Source: an uncultured Prevotellaceae bacterium (GTDB taxonomy: Bacteria; Bacteroidota; Bacteroidia; Bacteroidales; Bacteroidaceae). Taken from it: DNA of 8,090 nucleotides. The DNA is taken from assembly GCA_902775075.1 (NCBI GenBank), contig CACYKX010000152.1, positions 1 through 8,090 on the forward strand, written 5' to 3'. Made by a program: the position numbers and the translations under genes. Below the pieces are notes generated by a model that was not told the origin of the DNA, did not search any database, and worked only from the letters and a program-made list of their open reading frames with translations. Every line of letters starts with the position of its first letter. Position 1 is the stretch's first letter. Positions 1 to 6,574 of the stretch are shown piece after piece.

Positions 1-430
1 TGGACGAGGAATTTCTTCCCTTTGTACCAGGCGATGTCCTCAAGCTCGCCGGTTGTACCGACGCTCATGTCAAGGACGTCTATAGCCTTCTTCGAGGCCA
101 GGTCCCATATGAAGAGATAGCTCGGATATTTTTCGTTCCCGACTCCTGTAGGCATGAGCAACCGGCCCTTTCCGATGCAGAGGCCCTGTCCGATAGTGGC
201 GAACTTGAGCCCGTGGTCCTCAAGGACATAATTCTCGAGCAGATCATCATTGGTGAGGGTGACAAGTCCGTTGGCATCGGAGTCTGAGAGTTTCGGAAGA
301 CGGAACTTGACTATGCGGTGCCGGTTGTTTTCAATGTCCTTGTCTTCAGTGGTGTTGCCGTAGCCATAGAGGTAGCCATTCTCGTTGTCCAGCACCCACT
401 GCACGGCATAGCCAAAGTTTTTGTTTTCGT
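1..430 (-). other. Beta-propeller segment fused to the C-end of the isomerase, with foreign composition
   Basis: Residues ~490-629 contain RIVKFRLPKLSD, VTLTNDDLLENYVL, IGQGLCIGKGRLLMPTGVG, LFIWDLASKKAIDVLDMSVG and ELEDIAWYKGKKFLV. These match the recurring blade pattern (F-LP-L, VTLT-D-L, QG, viDl, E-E) of Bacteroidota six-bladed beta-propeller proteins, which are normally secreted or surface proteins with their own signal peptide. Here the piece begins mid-protein with no signal peptide and would sit in the cytoplasm. Codon choice changes: the isomerase favours GGT, GCT, CCT and GTA, while this part favours GGC, GTG, CTC and CCG. Hand counts give 33/60 and 34/60 G+C for lines 1-60 and 181-240, against 28/60 for 661-720. 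The exact join cannot be fixed; 420-440 is the best interval. Confidence 0.65.
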
Positions 431-1889
431 CCTTGTAGAGAACGCCTTTAGGCTGGTTGTAAGCGATGTCCTTGATACCCAGATATTTGAATACCTCGAA
501 CAGAGTCTTACCTACATGAGAGAAGGCAACGGCGCCATGGTGAGGATAGCCCTTCTGTACCAATACGTGGCGATAGAAGCGACCCATCTCAGGAATAGCG
601 AAGATACCGATACCACCGAATGAACGAGTAGGAACGTCAAGAACCTCACCCTGAGCGATGTAAGAGCGGAGGTTACCCTCGCTATCGCATTGTAGACGAT
701 AGAAAGTAATGTCGCTAGCAGCGATATCACCCTCAAGAGTACCACGAGTGAAGTCAGGTTTGCCACCATTCTCCAACAGACGGTTCTGGATGAGCTGATA
801 CTTGATGGCACGAGTAGCACACATCTTACATTCAGGAGTGTTACCACAGTGGAAGCCCATGAAAGTATCAGTCAAAGTATAGTTATATTTGCCCTTGATA
901 TCCTCATCATAGATATACTGAGGAACAGAGTTGTTGATATCAAGCAAAGTTACGGTGTCACCACTTGCGCACATACCGATGTACTCAGAAAGAGCACCAT
1001 AAATATCTACCTCACAAGCTACAGGGATACCGCGGCTAACCAAACGAGAGTTTACATAGCAAGGCTCGAAACCGAACTGGCTAGGGAATGCAGGCCAGCA
1101 CTTGTCGGCGAAAGCTACATATTGGCGGCTACCCTTATGGTTCTCAGCCCAGTCGAGCAAAGTCAATTCGAACTGAGCCATACGCTCGTTCAGTTCTGGA
1201 TAATATTTACCTTCACCCATCTCTTCTGCCATCTCCTTGCAGATATCTTTGATACGAGGGTCACCGGCATGCTCCTTATAAGAAACGAGCAAGTCAAGTT
1301 CTGAATTCTCCTCGATTTCAACGCCAAGTTCATAAAGACCCTTGATAGGAGCGTTGCAAGCGAAGAAATCCTGTGGACGAGGACCGAAAGTGATGATCTT
1401 CAAACCCTTCAAGCCAAGGATAACACGAGCTACAGGTACGAAGTCCTCGATCATCTTAGCGATGTCTGTGGCTGTACCTACAGGATATTCAGGGATATAA
1501 CCCTTAAGATGGCGCATACCCAAGTTGTAAGAGCAGTTGAGCATACCACAATAAGCGTCACCACGACCATTGATCATGTCGCCGTCGCCTTCAGCAGCAG
1601 CTACGAACATTACAGGGCCATCAAAGTTTTTAGCGATAAGAGTCTCAGGAGTCTCAGGACCGAAGTTTCCTAAGAATACTACCAAAGCATTGCAACCTTC
1701 AGCCTTTACCTCACTTACAGCCTTGAGCATATCCTGCTCGTTCTCTACTGTAGTCTGGCAGTTGAAGATTTCACCTTTGTACTCTTTTACGATGTTTTCA
1801 CGGCGCTGTGTTGACAGGGCGATAGGGAAACAGTCACGACTTACGGCGATAATACCGAGTTTGACTGTAGGAATGTTTTTGCTTACCAT
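1..1889 (-). CDS. L-fucose/L-arabinose-type isomerase fused in frame to a beta-propeller fragment (runs off the window)
   Basis: The frame is open for 629 codons from ATG 1889 to the left edge, with no stop. Residues 1 to ~487 read as a nearly full-length cytoplasmic sugar isomerase of the L-fucose/L-arabinose isomerase family, which interconverts aldose and ketose sugars with a divalent metal. Likely metal/catalytic residues are E293 (in ACEVDIYGAL), D317 (in LLDINN) and H450/H451 (in GYPHHGAVAFSHVG), assigned by analogy with E. coli FucI Glu-Asp-His. The last clear isomerase residues are IAYNQPKGVLYKDEN. The protein then becomes a different family, beginning NFGYAVQWVLDNENGYLY. The ATG is supported by an A/T-rich leader and a TAnnTTTG promoter ~50 bp upstream. 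The isomerase assignment is secure. The actual sugar is not determined, and the fusion may be an assembly artefact. Confidence 0.85.
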   Translation of the reverse strand, partial: MVSKNIPTVKLGIIAVSRDCFPIALSTQRRENIVKEYKGEIFNCQTTVENEQDMLKAVSEVKAEGCNALVVFLGNFGPETPETLIAKNFDGPVMFVAAAEGDGDMINGRGDAYCGMLNCSYNLGMRHLKGYIPEYPVGTATDIAKMIEDFVPVARVILGLKGLKIITFGPRPQDFFACNAPIKGLYELGVEIEENSELDLLVSYKEHAGDPRIKDICKEMAEEMGEGKYYPELNERMAQFELTLLDWAENHKGSRQYVAFADKCWPAFPSQFGFEPCYVNSRLVSRGIPVACEVDIYGALSEYIGMCASGDTVTLLDINNSVPQYIYDEDIKGKYNYTLTDTFMGFHCGNTPECKMCATRAIKYQLIQNRLLENGGKPDFTRGTLEGDIAASDITFYRLQCDSEGNLRSYIAQGEVLDVPTRSFGGIGIFAIPEMGRFYRHVLVQKGYPHHGAVAFSHVGKTLFEVFKYLGIKDIAYNQPKGVLYKDENKNFGYAVQWVLDNENGYLYGYGNTTEDKDIENNRHRIVKFRLPKLSDSDANGLVTLTNDDLLENYVLEDHGLKFATIGQGLCIGKGRLLMPTGVGNEKYPSYLFIWDLASKKAIDVLDMSVGTTGELEDIAWYKGKKFLV

Positions 1890-1939
1890 ATTATTTATGT
1901 TAGTATAGAATTAAATTATTATTTTTAGATTTATAGGTG

Positions 1940-1970
1940 CAAATATACACTAATTATTTTAATCACAAAA
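1940..1970 (-). promoter_or_regulatory. Bacteroidota-type promoter for the isomerase gene
   Basis: Read on the minus strand, TATATTTG (1947 to 1940) fits the TAnnTTTG -7 consensus exactly. TTTTG (1970 to 1966) sits 18 bp upstream as the -33 element. Transcription would begin near 1933-1936, leaving a ~45-nt A/T-rich leader before ATG 1889. No Shine-Dalgarno sequence is visible, which is usual for this phylum. Confidence 0.6.
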
Positions 1971-1978
1971 CAATTATC

Positions 1979-2035
1979 TGTAAAAAATACACTTGGTAAC
2001 TAATTTTAAACATTCAAAGGTTGTAAAAAATACAC
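1979..2035. promoter_or_regulatory. Duplicated 14-bp dyad repeat, candidate operator pair
   Basis: TGTAAAAAATACAC occurs identically at 1979-1992 and 2022-2035, 43 bp start to start (about four helical turns). Each copy contains the inverted repeat TGTA-AAAAA-TACA, as expected for a site bound by a dimer. A looser relative, GTGCAAATATACAC (1937-1950), overlaps the isomerase -7 element. The exact copies lie about 50 and 92 bp upstream of the predicted isomerase transcription start, and about 80 and 123 bp upstream of the predicted start for the rightward regulator gene. That placement suits an activator of the isomerase or a shared control site. The binding protein is unknown. The adjacent AraC-type protein is the obvious candidate, but a fucose-type GntR repressor is also possible. 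Confidence 0.5.
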
Positions 2036-2070
2036 ATATTGTTTAATAATTGTACTTTTTAGGGTATTTA

Positions 2071-2102
2071 TTGGCATTTTTCGGAAATTTTATATATCTT
2101 TG
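2071..2102 (+). promoter_or_regulatory. Bacteroidota-type promoter for the membrane AraC-type regulator
   Basis: TATCTTTG (2095-2102) matches TAnnTTTG exactly. TTG at 2071-2073 provides the -33 element with a 21-bp spacer. The predicted transcription start is near 2109, giving a ~50-nt leader before ATG 2159. Confidence 0.6.
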
Positions 2103-2158
2103 CCGAGAAACGTAATAAGTAAAGATTTAAAGTAAGTAACTCATAGCTCTCTTTTTGT

Positions 2159-3289
2159 ATGATAGACCATCTCACATTATTATATAGTGTGTCAACGTTC
2201 GGGCTTATCGTAGTTTGTATGTTATTGGCAGCAGTCCGATGGTTTCATATGTGTAAACCATTCGATGAGTATGCCTATTACTACTATCCGGCTCGTCGTG
2301 TAGCCACTTTTTTCATGCTTTCCACGATTATTCTCATGCCGTATGTATGGAATCCTATGGATATGGAGGCGTGGCTTCTTGTGAAATGTTATCTTATCAC
2401 GATGACCCCTTTGTGCAGTTATATGCTGTTCTATCGTTATTTTGCGTTTAGGGAATATGCGCGTCGTCGCAAAGTCGTGTGGGGCATAGCCTTTCCAATT
2501 TTTGTCTTTTTGGCATTCTTATGGGTAGCCTCGTTGTTGCCGGATTTCTCCTTTAGCGAGTCCATGTGCTCGTTGCTACTTATGATATCCTCTCTCATTT
2601 CGTTGGTATTCGTTGTCGTTACCAGTATTTTTATTTTTAAACTCTATCTTATTGTTCATCGCAATAACTTCCGCGATTATTCCAATGTCGAGGATTTCCC
2701 GAAAGAAGTAGCCGCCAATACTTGGTTTCTACCTATTTTATATATGATACCAATATGGGCCATGGTATATTTCGACAGTCGTATAATTGCCATCTTCGTG
2801 ATGTTGTGGGTATCTTTGCTCGACAGTAGTTTCGTGATAGCAATGCTTCATCCTCGTCGTAAATACCTCGATCACGAAATCTGCGAAGCTGAGGAGACTA
2901 TAAAAGAATCAGCGGAACATTCTTTAGAAGATGTTGATACTTCATCCGATATACCATCGACACTAATGATTTCCGATGATACCGTTGAGATGATAAAGCA
3001 TCAAATCGATGCGATCGTAGTCGAGAAGAAGGGTTTCCTTGATCCTCATCTTACACTTACCTCTGTTGTGGAGCAATGCAGTTTCGGGCGAACCTATGTG
3101 TCTACGGTATTCAATCGAGAGTATGGTGGGTTCTTTGAATATGTCAATACCTATCGTTTGCGCTATGCCGATGAATATCGCCAGAACCATCCTTATGCTA
3201 CCAAGAAGGAAATACTTGAAGCCTCGGGATTCAGTTCACGTTCCGGTTACCTTAAGGCTCGTAATCGACTAGGATGGTGCGAGGAATAA
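2159..3289 (+). CDS. Seven-helix membrane protein with C-terminal AraC-type DNA-binding domain
   Basis: This is a 376-residue membrane-bound transcription regulator. Hydrophobic segments lie at about residues 6-27, 46-64, 71-92, 105-126, 135-165, 188-204 and 208-229. A charged linker (~232-270, many D/E) follows. Residues ~275-372 resemble an AraC/XylS DNA-binding domain, with a first helix-turn-helix in LTLTSVVEQCSFGRTYVSTVFNR, then GGFFEYVNTYRLRYADEY, and a second in TKKEILEASGFSSRSGYLKA. The protein ends soon after the second HTH (RNRLGWCEE), so the usual G-x-P-x-x-[FY]-R tail is missing or replaced. It probably senses a ligand or membrane state through the helices and binds DNA on the cytoplasmic face. 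The gene is divergent from the isomerase gene across a region with repeated dyads, so that gene and its own promoter are plausible targets (inference). The ATG at 2159 follows a good promoter. The signal is unknown. Confidence 0.8.
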   Translation: MIDHLTLLYSVSTFGLIVVCMLLAAVRWFHMCKPFDEYAYYYYPARRVATFFMLSTIILMPYVWNPMDMEAWLLVKCYLITMTPLCSYMLFYRYFAFREYARRRKVVWGIAFPIFVFLAFLWVASLLPDFSFSESMCSLLLMISSLISLVFVVVTSIFIFKLYLIVHRNNFRDYSNVEDFPKEVAANTWFLPILYMIPIWAMVYFDSRIIAIFVMLWVSLLDSSFVIAMLHPRRKYLDHEICEAEETIKESAEHSLEDVDTSSDIPSTLMISDDTVEMIKHQIDAIVVEKKGFLDPHLTLTSVVEQCSFGRTYVSTVFNREYGGFFEYVNTYRLRYADEYRQNHPYATKKEILEASGFSSRSGYLKARNRLGWCEE

Positions 3290-3323
3290 TCCTTGTGATT
3301 GGTTAATAAATAAGACCATAAAA

Positions 3324-3357
3324 AAAGTCGGTAATGTGATTCCACATTATCGGCTTT
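3324..3357. terminator. Bidirectional hairpin terminator between convergent genes
   Basis: AAAGTCGGTAATGTG (3324-3338) pairs with CACATTATCGGCTTT (3343-3357) across a 4-nt loop. The stem is 15 bp with two G-U wobbles. Read leftward, the stem runs into seven T (complement of A 3320-3326), a good intrinsic terminator for the minus-strand gene. Read rightward it is followed by the A/T-rich ATATATTT, so it can also end the AraC-type regulator transcript. Confidence 0.75.
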
Positions 3358-3381
3358 ATATATTTAGGAATATTCTAATCT

Positions 3382-4182
3382 TTAGAAATCTTCATCGTCT
3401 GCGACATCTGTGAGACTCAAGTCATCAGGATTTGCATCGAATGTAGTACGATAGCTTTCCTCTGTGAGTTTGTCGTCATCGAAAGCATCATCATCGTCAT
3501 CAACATCATTGTAATGATCTTCGATTTCCGGTGCATCATCATCGTTATCGATATCCTCGTTACCTAAGCCAGTTCCACTCTTGTCATCAAACTTCATGCG
3601 GATTTTCTCCATCTTAGGTTTCTCTTTAGCGAAGATAGCCTCTATCCAAGAACCCTTAGCGATTTCGAGAACCTCATATCCATCATTTACCTTCTTTTCA
3701 TAGAGGCCACCAGCCTTGTGGAGTCTATCCTTTGGAAGGGTAGTAGTACTGATGTCGAATCCACTAGAGATAATATCCTGTATGCTCTGTGAAAGGCTTT
3801 CCCATCCACCTCCGAAGTTGCGGTCGAGCACCTCCATGAGTTTCGAAGCAGAGATATGATGGATATTCTCGTATGTCAAATCTGTGACTCTCATGATAGG
3901 CTTCTTCTTGATAGCCCATTTCACCTTGTTAGAATCATCGAGGCGAACAAGTCCAATCTTAAAACCGCGTGCCTCGTATTTAGTCACCACCTCAGGCTTG
4001 TCGACTTTTACCTCTTCGATGTTAAAAGCACTTTTGATCACATCGATATAATGTCTTTGGTTATCCTTCAGGTCTGAATCTTTTTCTGCTGCTTCCCACA
4101 ATCGGAAGACATCGTTCTCCTGAATATCCCAGACATTACTCTTAGTTAACGACTTGAGAGTTAAGGTCTTTTCTTTCTTCAT
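3382..4182 (-). CDS. Hypothetical protein with a long acidic C-terminal tail
   Basis: I do not recognise a named family. The 266-residue product is soluble, with no signal peptide or membrane segment. Residues 1-195 look globular, with a basic patch (KVKWAIKKKPIMRV, ~86-99), a Gly/Trp-containing stretch DRNFGGGWESLSQSIQDIISSGFD (~120-143) split here only for description, and GYEVLEIAKGSWIEAIFAK (~168-186). Residues 199-266 carry 30 Asp/Glu out of 68 and are probably disordered. Such tails can mimic DNA or contact basic partners, but no function is assigned. The frame can be extended to a TTG at 4212, but that TTG is part of the -7 promoter element, so ATG 4182 is chosen. The gene is divergent from rarA and convergent with the AraC-type regulator, and appears monocistronic. 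Confidence 0.75.
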   Translation of the reverse strand: MKKEKTLTLKSLTKSNVWDIQENDVFRLWEAAEKDSDLKDNQRHYIDVIKSAFNIEEVKVDKPEVVTKYEARGFKIGLVRLDDSNKVKWAIKKKPIMRVTDLTYENIHHISASKLMEVLDRNFGGGWESLSQSIQDIISSGFDISTTTLPKDRLHKAGGLYEKKVNDGYEVLEIAKGSWIEAIFAKEKPKMEKIRMKFDDKSGTGLGNEDIDNDDDAPEIEDHYNDVDDDDDAFDDDKLTEESYRTTFDANPDDLSLTDVADDEDF

Positions 4183-4209
4183 ATTTAATTCTGTATTATT
4201 CTTGTGGTG

Positions 4210-4241
4210 CAAAAGTAATTACTTCTCGTTGAATTCGCAAA
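4210..4241 (-). promoter_or_regulatory. Bacteroidota-type promoter for the acidic-tail protein gene
   Basis: On the minus strand, TACTTTTG (4217 to 4210) matches TAnnTTTG exactly. TTTG (4241 to 4238) lies 20 bp upstream. The predicted start near 4203 is downstream of the possible TTG start codon at 4212, which rules that codon out and leaves a ~20-nt leader before ATG 4182. Confidence 0.65.
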
Positions 4242-4275
4242 CTTTTCTCCCACAATTTTTTATTATTTCAATCTA

Positions 4276-4309
4276 TTTTCTCTCTTTCATTAGATTTTTA
4301 TTATCTTTG
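4276..4309 (+). promoter_or_regulatory. Promoter for the rarA operon
   Basis: TATCTTTG (4302-4309) matches the -7 consensus TAnnTTTG exactly. The -33 position holds only TTTTC (4276-4280, 21-bp spacer), a weak fit. The predicted start lies about 10-15 nt before ATG 4327, so the leader is very short. Confidence 0.5.
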
Positions 4310-4326
4310 CATTAAAATAAAAGAAA

Positions 4327-5598
4327 ATGGAACCATTAGCAGAAAGATTAAGACCTCATACCCTTGATGATTATGTTGGACAACGGCATCTGGTTGGTGA
4401 AGGTGCTGTGCTTCGGAAGATGATAGATTCGAAGCACATATCGTCTTTCATCTTATGGGGTCCTCCCGGAGTCGGAAAGACGACTTTGGCCCAGATCGTA
4501 GCCCGTACTCTCGATGTACCTTTTTATACGCTTAGTGCCGTGACGAGTGGGGTGAAGGATGTTCGTGATGTCATCCAGCGGGCTCAGAGCAATCGCTTCT
4601 TCAACTCAGCATCACCTATATTGTTTATCGATGAGATTCATCGCTTTTCCAAGAGCCAACAAGACTCCCTTTTGGGTGCTGTCGAAAAGGGCATAGTGAC
4701 CTTGATAGGAGCTACAACAGAGAACCCTTCCTTCGAAGTTATTCGTCCTCTGCTGTCACGTTGCCAACTGTATGTCTTGAAATCTCTCGAGAAGGAGGAC
4801 CTCGTGGAGTTGTTGGATCGCGCCATCACCAATGATGTAGAGTTGAAAGAAAAAAATATCACGATTCGGGAGAATGGCGCACTTTTAAGATATAGTGGAG
4901 GCGACGCTCGCAAACTCCTTAATATTCTGGAACTTGTCGTAGAGTCGGCTAATGATGAGAAAATCGAGATTACCGATAAGATGGTAGAAGACTGTCTTCA
5001 GTCCAATCCTCTTGCCTATGATAAAAAAGGAGATATGCATTACGACATCATCTCCGCGTTTATAAAGAGTATTCGTGGAAGTGATCCCGATGCCGCACTA
5101 TATTGGTTAGCTCGAATGATAGAAGGAGGCGAATCTCCTGAATTTATTGCGCGACGACTTGTCATCAGTGCAGCAGAAGATATAGGGTTGGCTAATCCCA
5201 ATGCCCTTCTGTTGGCTAATGCCGCTTTCGATGCCGTTATGAAGGTGGGATGGCCAGAGGGTAGAATTCCTTTGGCTGAGGCTACGGTATATCTGGCAAC
5301 AAGTCAGAAGAGTAATTCCGCATATTTAGGAATAAATGATGCTCTTCAACTCGTGAAGCAGACCGGCAACCTTCCGGTTCCATTACATATCAGAAACGCC
5401 CCTACCAGTTTGATGAAAGACTTGGGATATCATGATGGTTATAAATATCCTCATGATTACCCTGGACATTTTATCCAACAAGAATATTTACCAAAGGAAT
5501 TAGGTAATACCCGCATTTGGCATCCACAACATTCCGCTTCAGAGGAACGATTGTATAATTGGATGGTGACATGCTGGGGAGATAGATTTAAGGATTAA
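4327..5598 (+). CDS. rarA: Replication-associated recombination protein A (AAA+ ATPase)
   Basis: This 423-residue product is a full-length RarA/MgsA-family ATPase, homologous to eukaryotic WRNIP1 and related to clamp-loader and RuvB ATPases. It acts in the cytoplasm at stalled or gapped replication forks. Visible elements in order are the N-terminal LAERLRPHTLDDYVGQRHLVG (residues ~4-24), Walker A GPPGVGKT (45-52), Walker B with LFIDEIHRF (99-107), sensor 1 region GATTENPSFE (128-137), arginine finger R145 in LLSRC, sensor 2 R195 in GGDARKLLN, and the C-terminal tetramerisation region starting YDKKGDMHYDIISAFIKSIRG (~231-251). No key residue is missing and the length is usual for the family. 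The start follows its promoter closely. It leads a run with the dehydrogenase gene 6 bp downstream. Confidence 0.96.
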   Translation: MEPLAERLRPHTLDDYVGQRHLVGEGAVLRKMIDSKHISSFILWGPPGVGKTTLAQIVARTLDVPFYTLSAVTSGVKDVRDVIQRAQSNRFFNSASPILFIDEIHRFSKSQQDSLLGAVEKGIVTLIGATTENPSFEVIRPLLSRCQLYVLKSLEKEDLVELLDRAITNDVELKEKNITIRENGALLRYSGGDARKLLNILELVVESANDEKIEITDKMVEDCLQSNPLAYDKKGDMHYDIISAFIKSIRGSDPDAALYWLARMIEGGESPEFIARRLVISAAEDIGLANPNALLLANAAFDAVMKVGWPEGRIPLAEATVYLATSQKSNSAYLGINDALQLVKQTGNLPVPLHIRNAPTSLMKDLGYHDGYKYPHDYPGHFIQQEYLPKELGNTRIWHPQHSASEERLYNWMVTCWGDRFKD

Positions 5599-5604
5599 AA
5601 AAAG

Positions 5605-6561
5605 ATGAAAATAGTAGAATTAGATGGCTATGCAGCCTTTCCGGGTGATATAAACCTAGATGACTTGAAACAATTTGGTGAATTTGTAATTTATGATAGA
5701 ACTCCTGTTGATGAAATCGTGCCACGCTCAAAGGATGCTGATGCCTTATTAATAAATAAGGTACAGATTACCGATGAAATCATGGCCCAGTTACCTCACC
5801 TTAAATATATCGGCGTGATGGCAACAGGATATAATGTCGTTGATATAGAGTCAGCTCGTCGTCGCGGCATCATCGTAACCAACATTCCGTCGTATAGTAC
5901 AGATAGTGTAGCTCAGATGGTCTTCGCCCACATTCTTACGGTTACGAATAGGGTGGAGCATTATGCTCAGAAAAACCGAGAAGGATCATGGAGCAAGAAC
6001 CCTGATTTCTGTTATTGGGATACCCCATTGATAGAATTGGCAGGAAAGACACTTGGTATTGTCGGACTTGGTAATATCGGAATGCGCGTGGCTCGTATTG
6101 CCCATGAGTTTGGTATGGATGTGTTCGCTGTCACGAGCAAGAACGCCTCCGACTTACCGGCAGGAATTCAGAAGACGACCTTGGATGGCTTGTTGGCAAC
6201 AAGTGATATACTCACTCTACATTGTCCACTCACATCGGATACCTATGAGATGATCAATGCAGACACCTTACAGAAGATGCGCCGAGGTGCAATTCTTGTG
6301 AATACTGGACGCGGTCCTTTGGTTAATGAGCAGGCTGTTGCGGCAGCATTGGAAAGCGGTCAACTGGGAGCCTATTGTGCCGACGTGATGTGTAGTGAGC
6401 CACCTGCAGAAGACAATCCTTTGTTTGCTCATCCGAATGCTTTCATTACGCCACATATTGCATGGGCTACACACGAAGCACGACTTCGCCTCAAGAACAT
6501 CTGTGTAGATAACCTGAAAGCTTTCGTAGCAGGTCATCCACAGAATGTAGTTAATAAATAA
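5605..6561 (+). CDS. D-2-hydroxyacid dehydrogenase (glycerate/hydroxypyruvate reductase-like)
   Basis: This 318-residue cytoplasmic NAD(P)-dependent dehydrogenase interconverts a 2-keto acid and a D-2-hydroxy acid. The nucleotide-binding fold holds GLGNIG (154-159). The catalytic set is complete: R236 in NTGRGPLVNE, E265 in CSEPP and H284 in TPHIAWATHEAR. The substrate-side N-terminal domain includes VMATGYNVVD (71-80). The HIAWAT signature and size favour the glycerate dehydrogenase (HprA-like) branch, though lactate-type or other substrates cannot be excluded. The residue after the second Rossmann strand (MDVFAVTSK, ~171-179) is Thr/Ser/Lys rather than the Asp typical of NADH enzymes, so NADPH use is possible (inference). 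The gene starts 6 bp after rarA stops and is probably co-transcribed. Confidence 0.93.
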   Translation: MKIVELDGYAAFPGDINLDDLKQFGEFVIYDRTPVDEIVPRSKDADALLINKVQITDEIMAQLPHLKYIGVMATGYNVVDIESARRRGIIVTNIPSYSTDSVAQMVFAHILTVTNRVEHYAQKNREGSWSKNPDFCYWDTPLIELAGKTLGIVGLGNIGMRVARIAHEFGMDVFAVTSKNASDLPAGIQKTTLDGLLATSDILTLHCPLTSDTYEMINADTLQKMRRGAILVNTGRGPLVNEQAVAAALESGQLGAYCADVMCSEPPAEDNPLFAHPNAFITPHIAWATHEARLRLKNICVDNLKAFVAGHPQNVVNK

Positions 6562-6574
6562 ACGGTTATACATT

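Noticed and set aside
80..277. Leftward 65-residue frame
   Set aside because: It overlaps the propeller part of the longer minus-strand frame in another phase and has low-complexity Ser/Arg-rich content typical of a shadow frame.
318..1908. Several rightward open frames (318-623, 849-1304, 1570-1908) and one leftward (512-847)
   Set aside because: They lie opposite or out of frame with the continuous minus-strand isomerase frame, show no family features and have no promoters.
2963..3272. Small frames on both strands inside the AraC-type regulator gene
   Set aside because: They coincide with the well-supported HTH coding region and have no independent signals.
6268..6573. Leftward 101-residue frame opposite the dehydrogenase
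   Set aside because: It is antisense to the catalytic region, whose conservation explains the open frame. Its Cys-rich, irregular composition is not protein-like.
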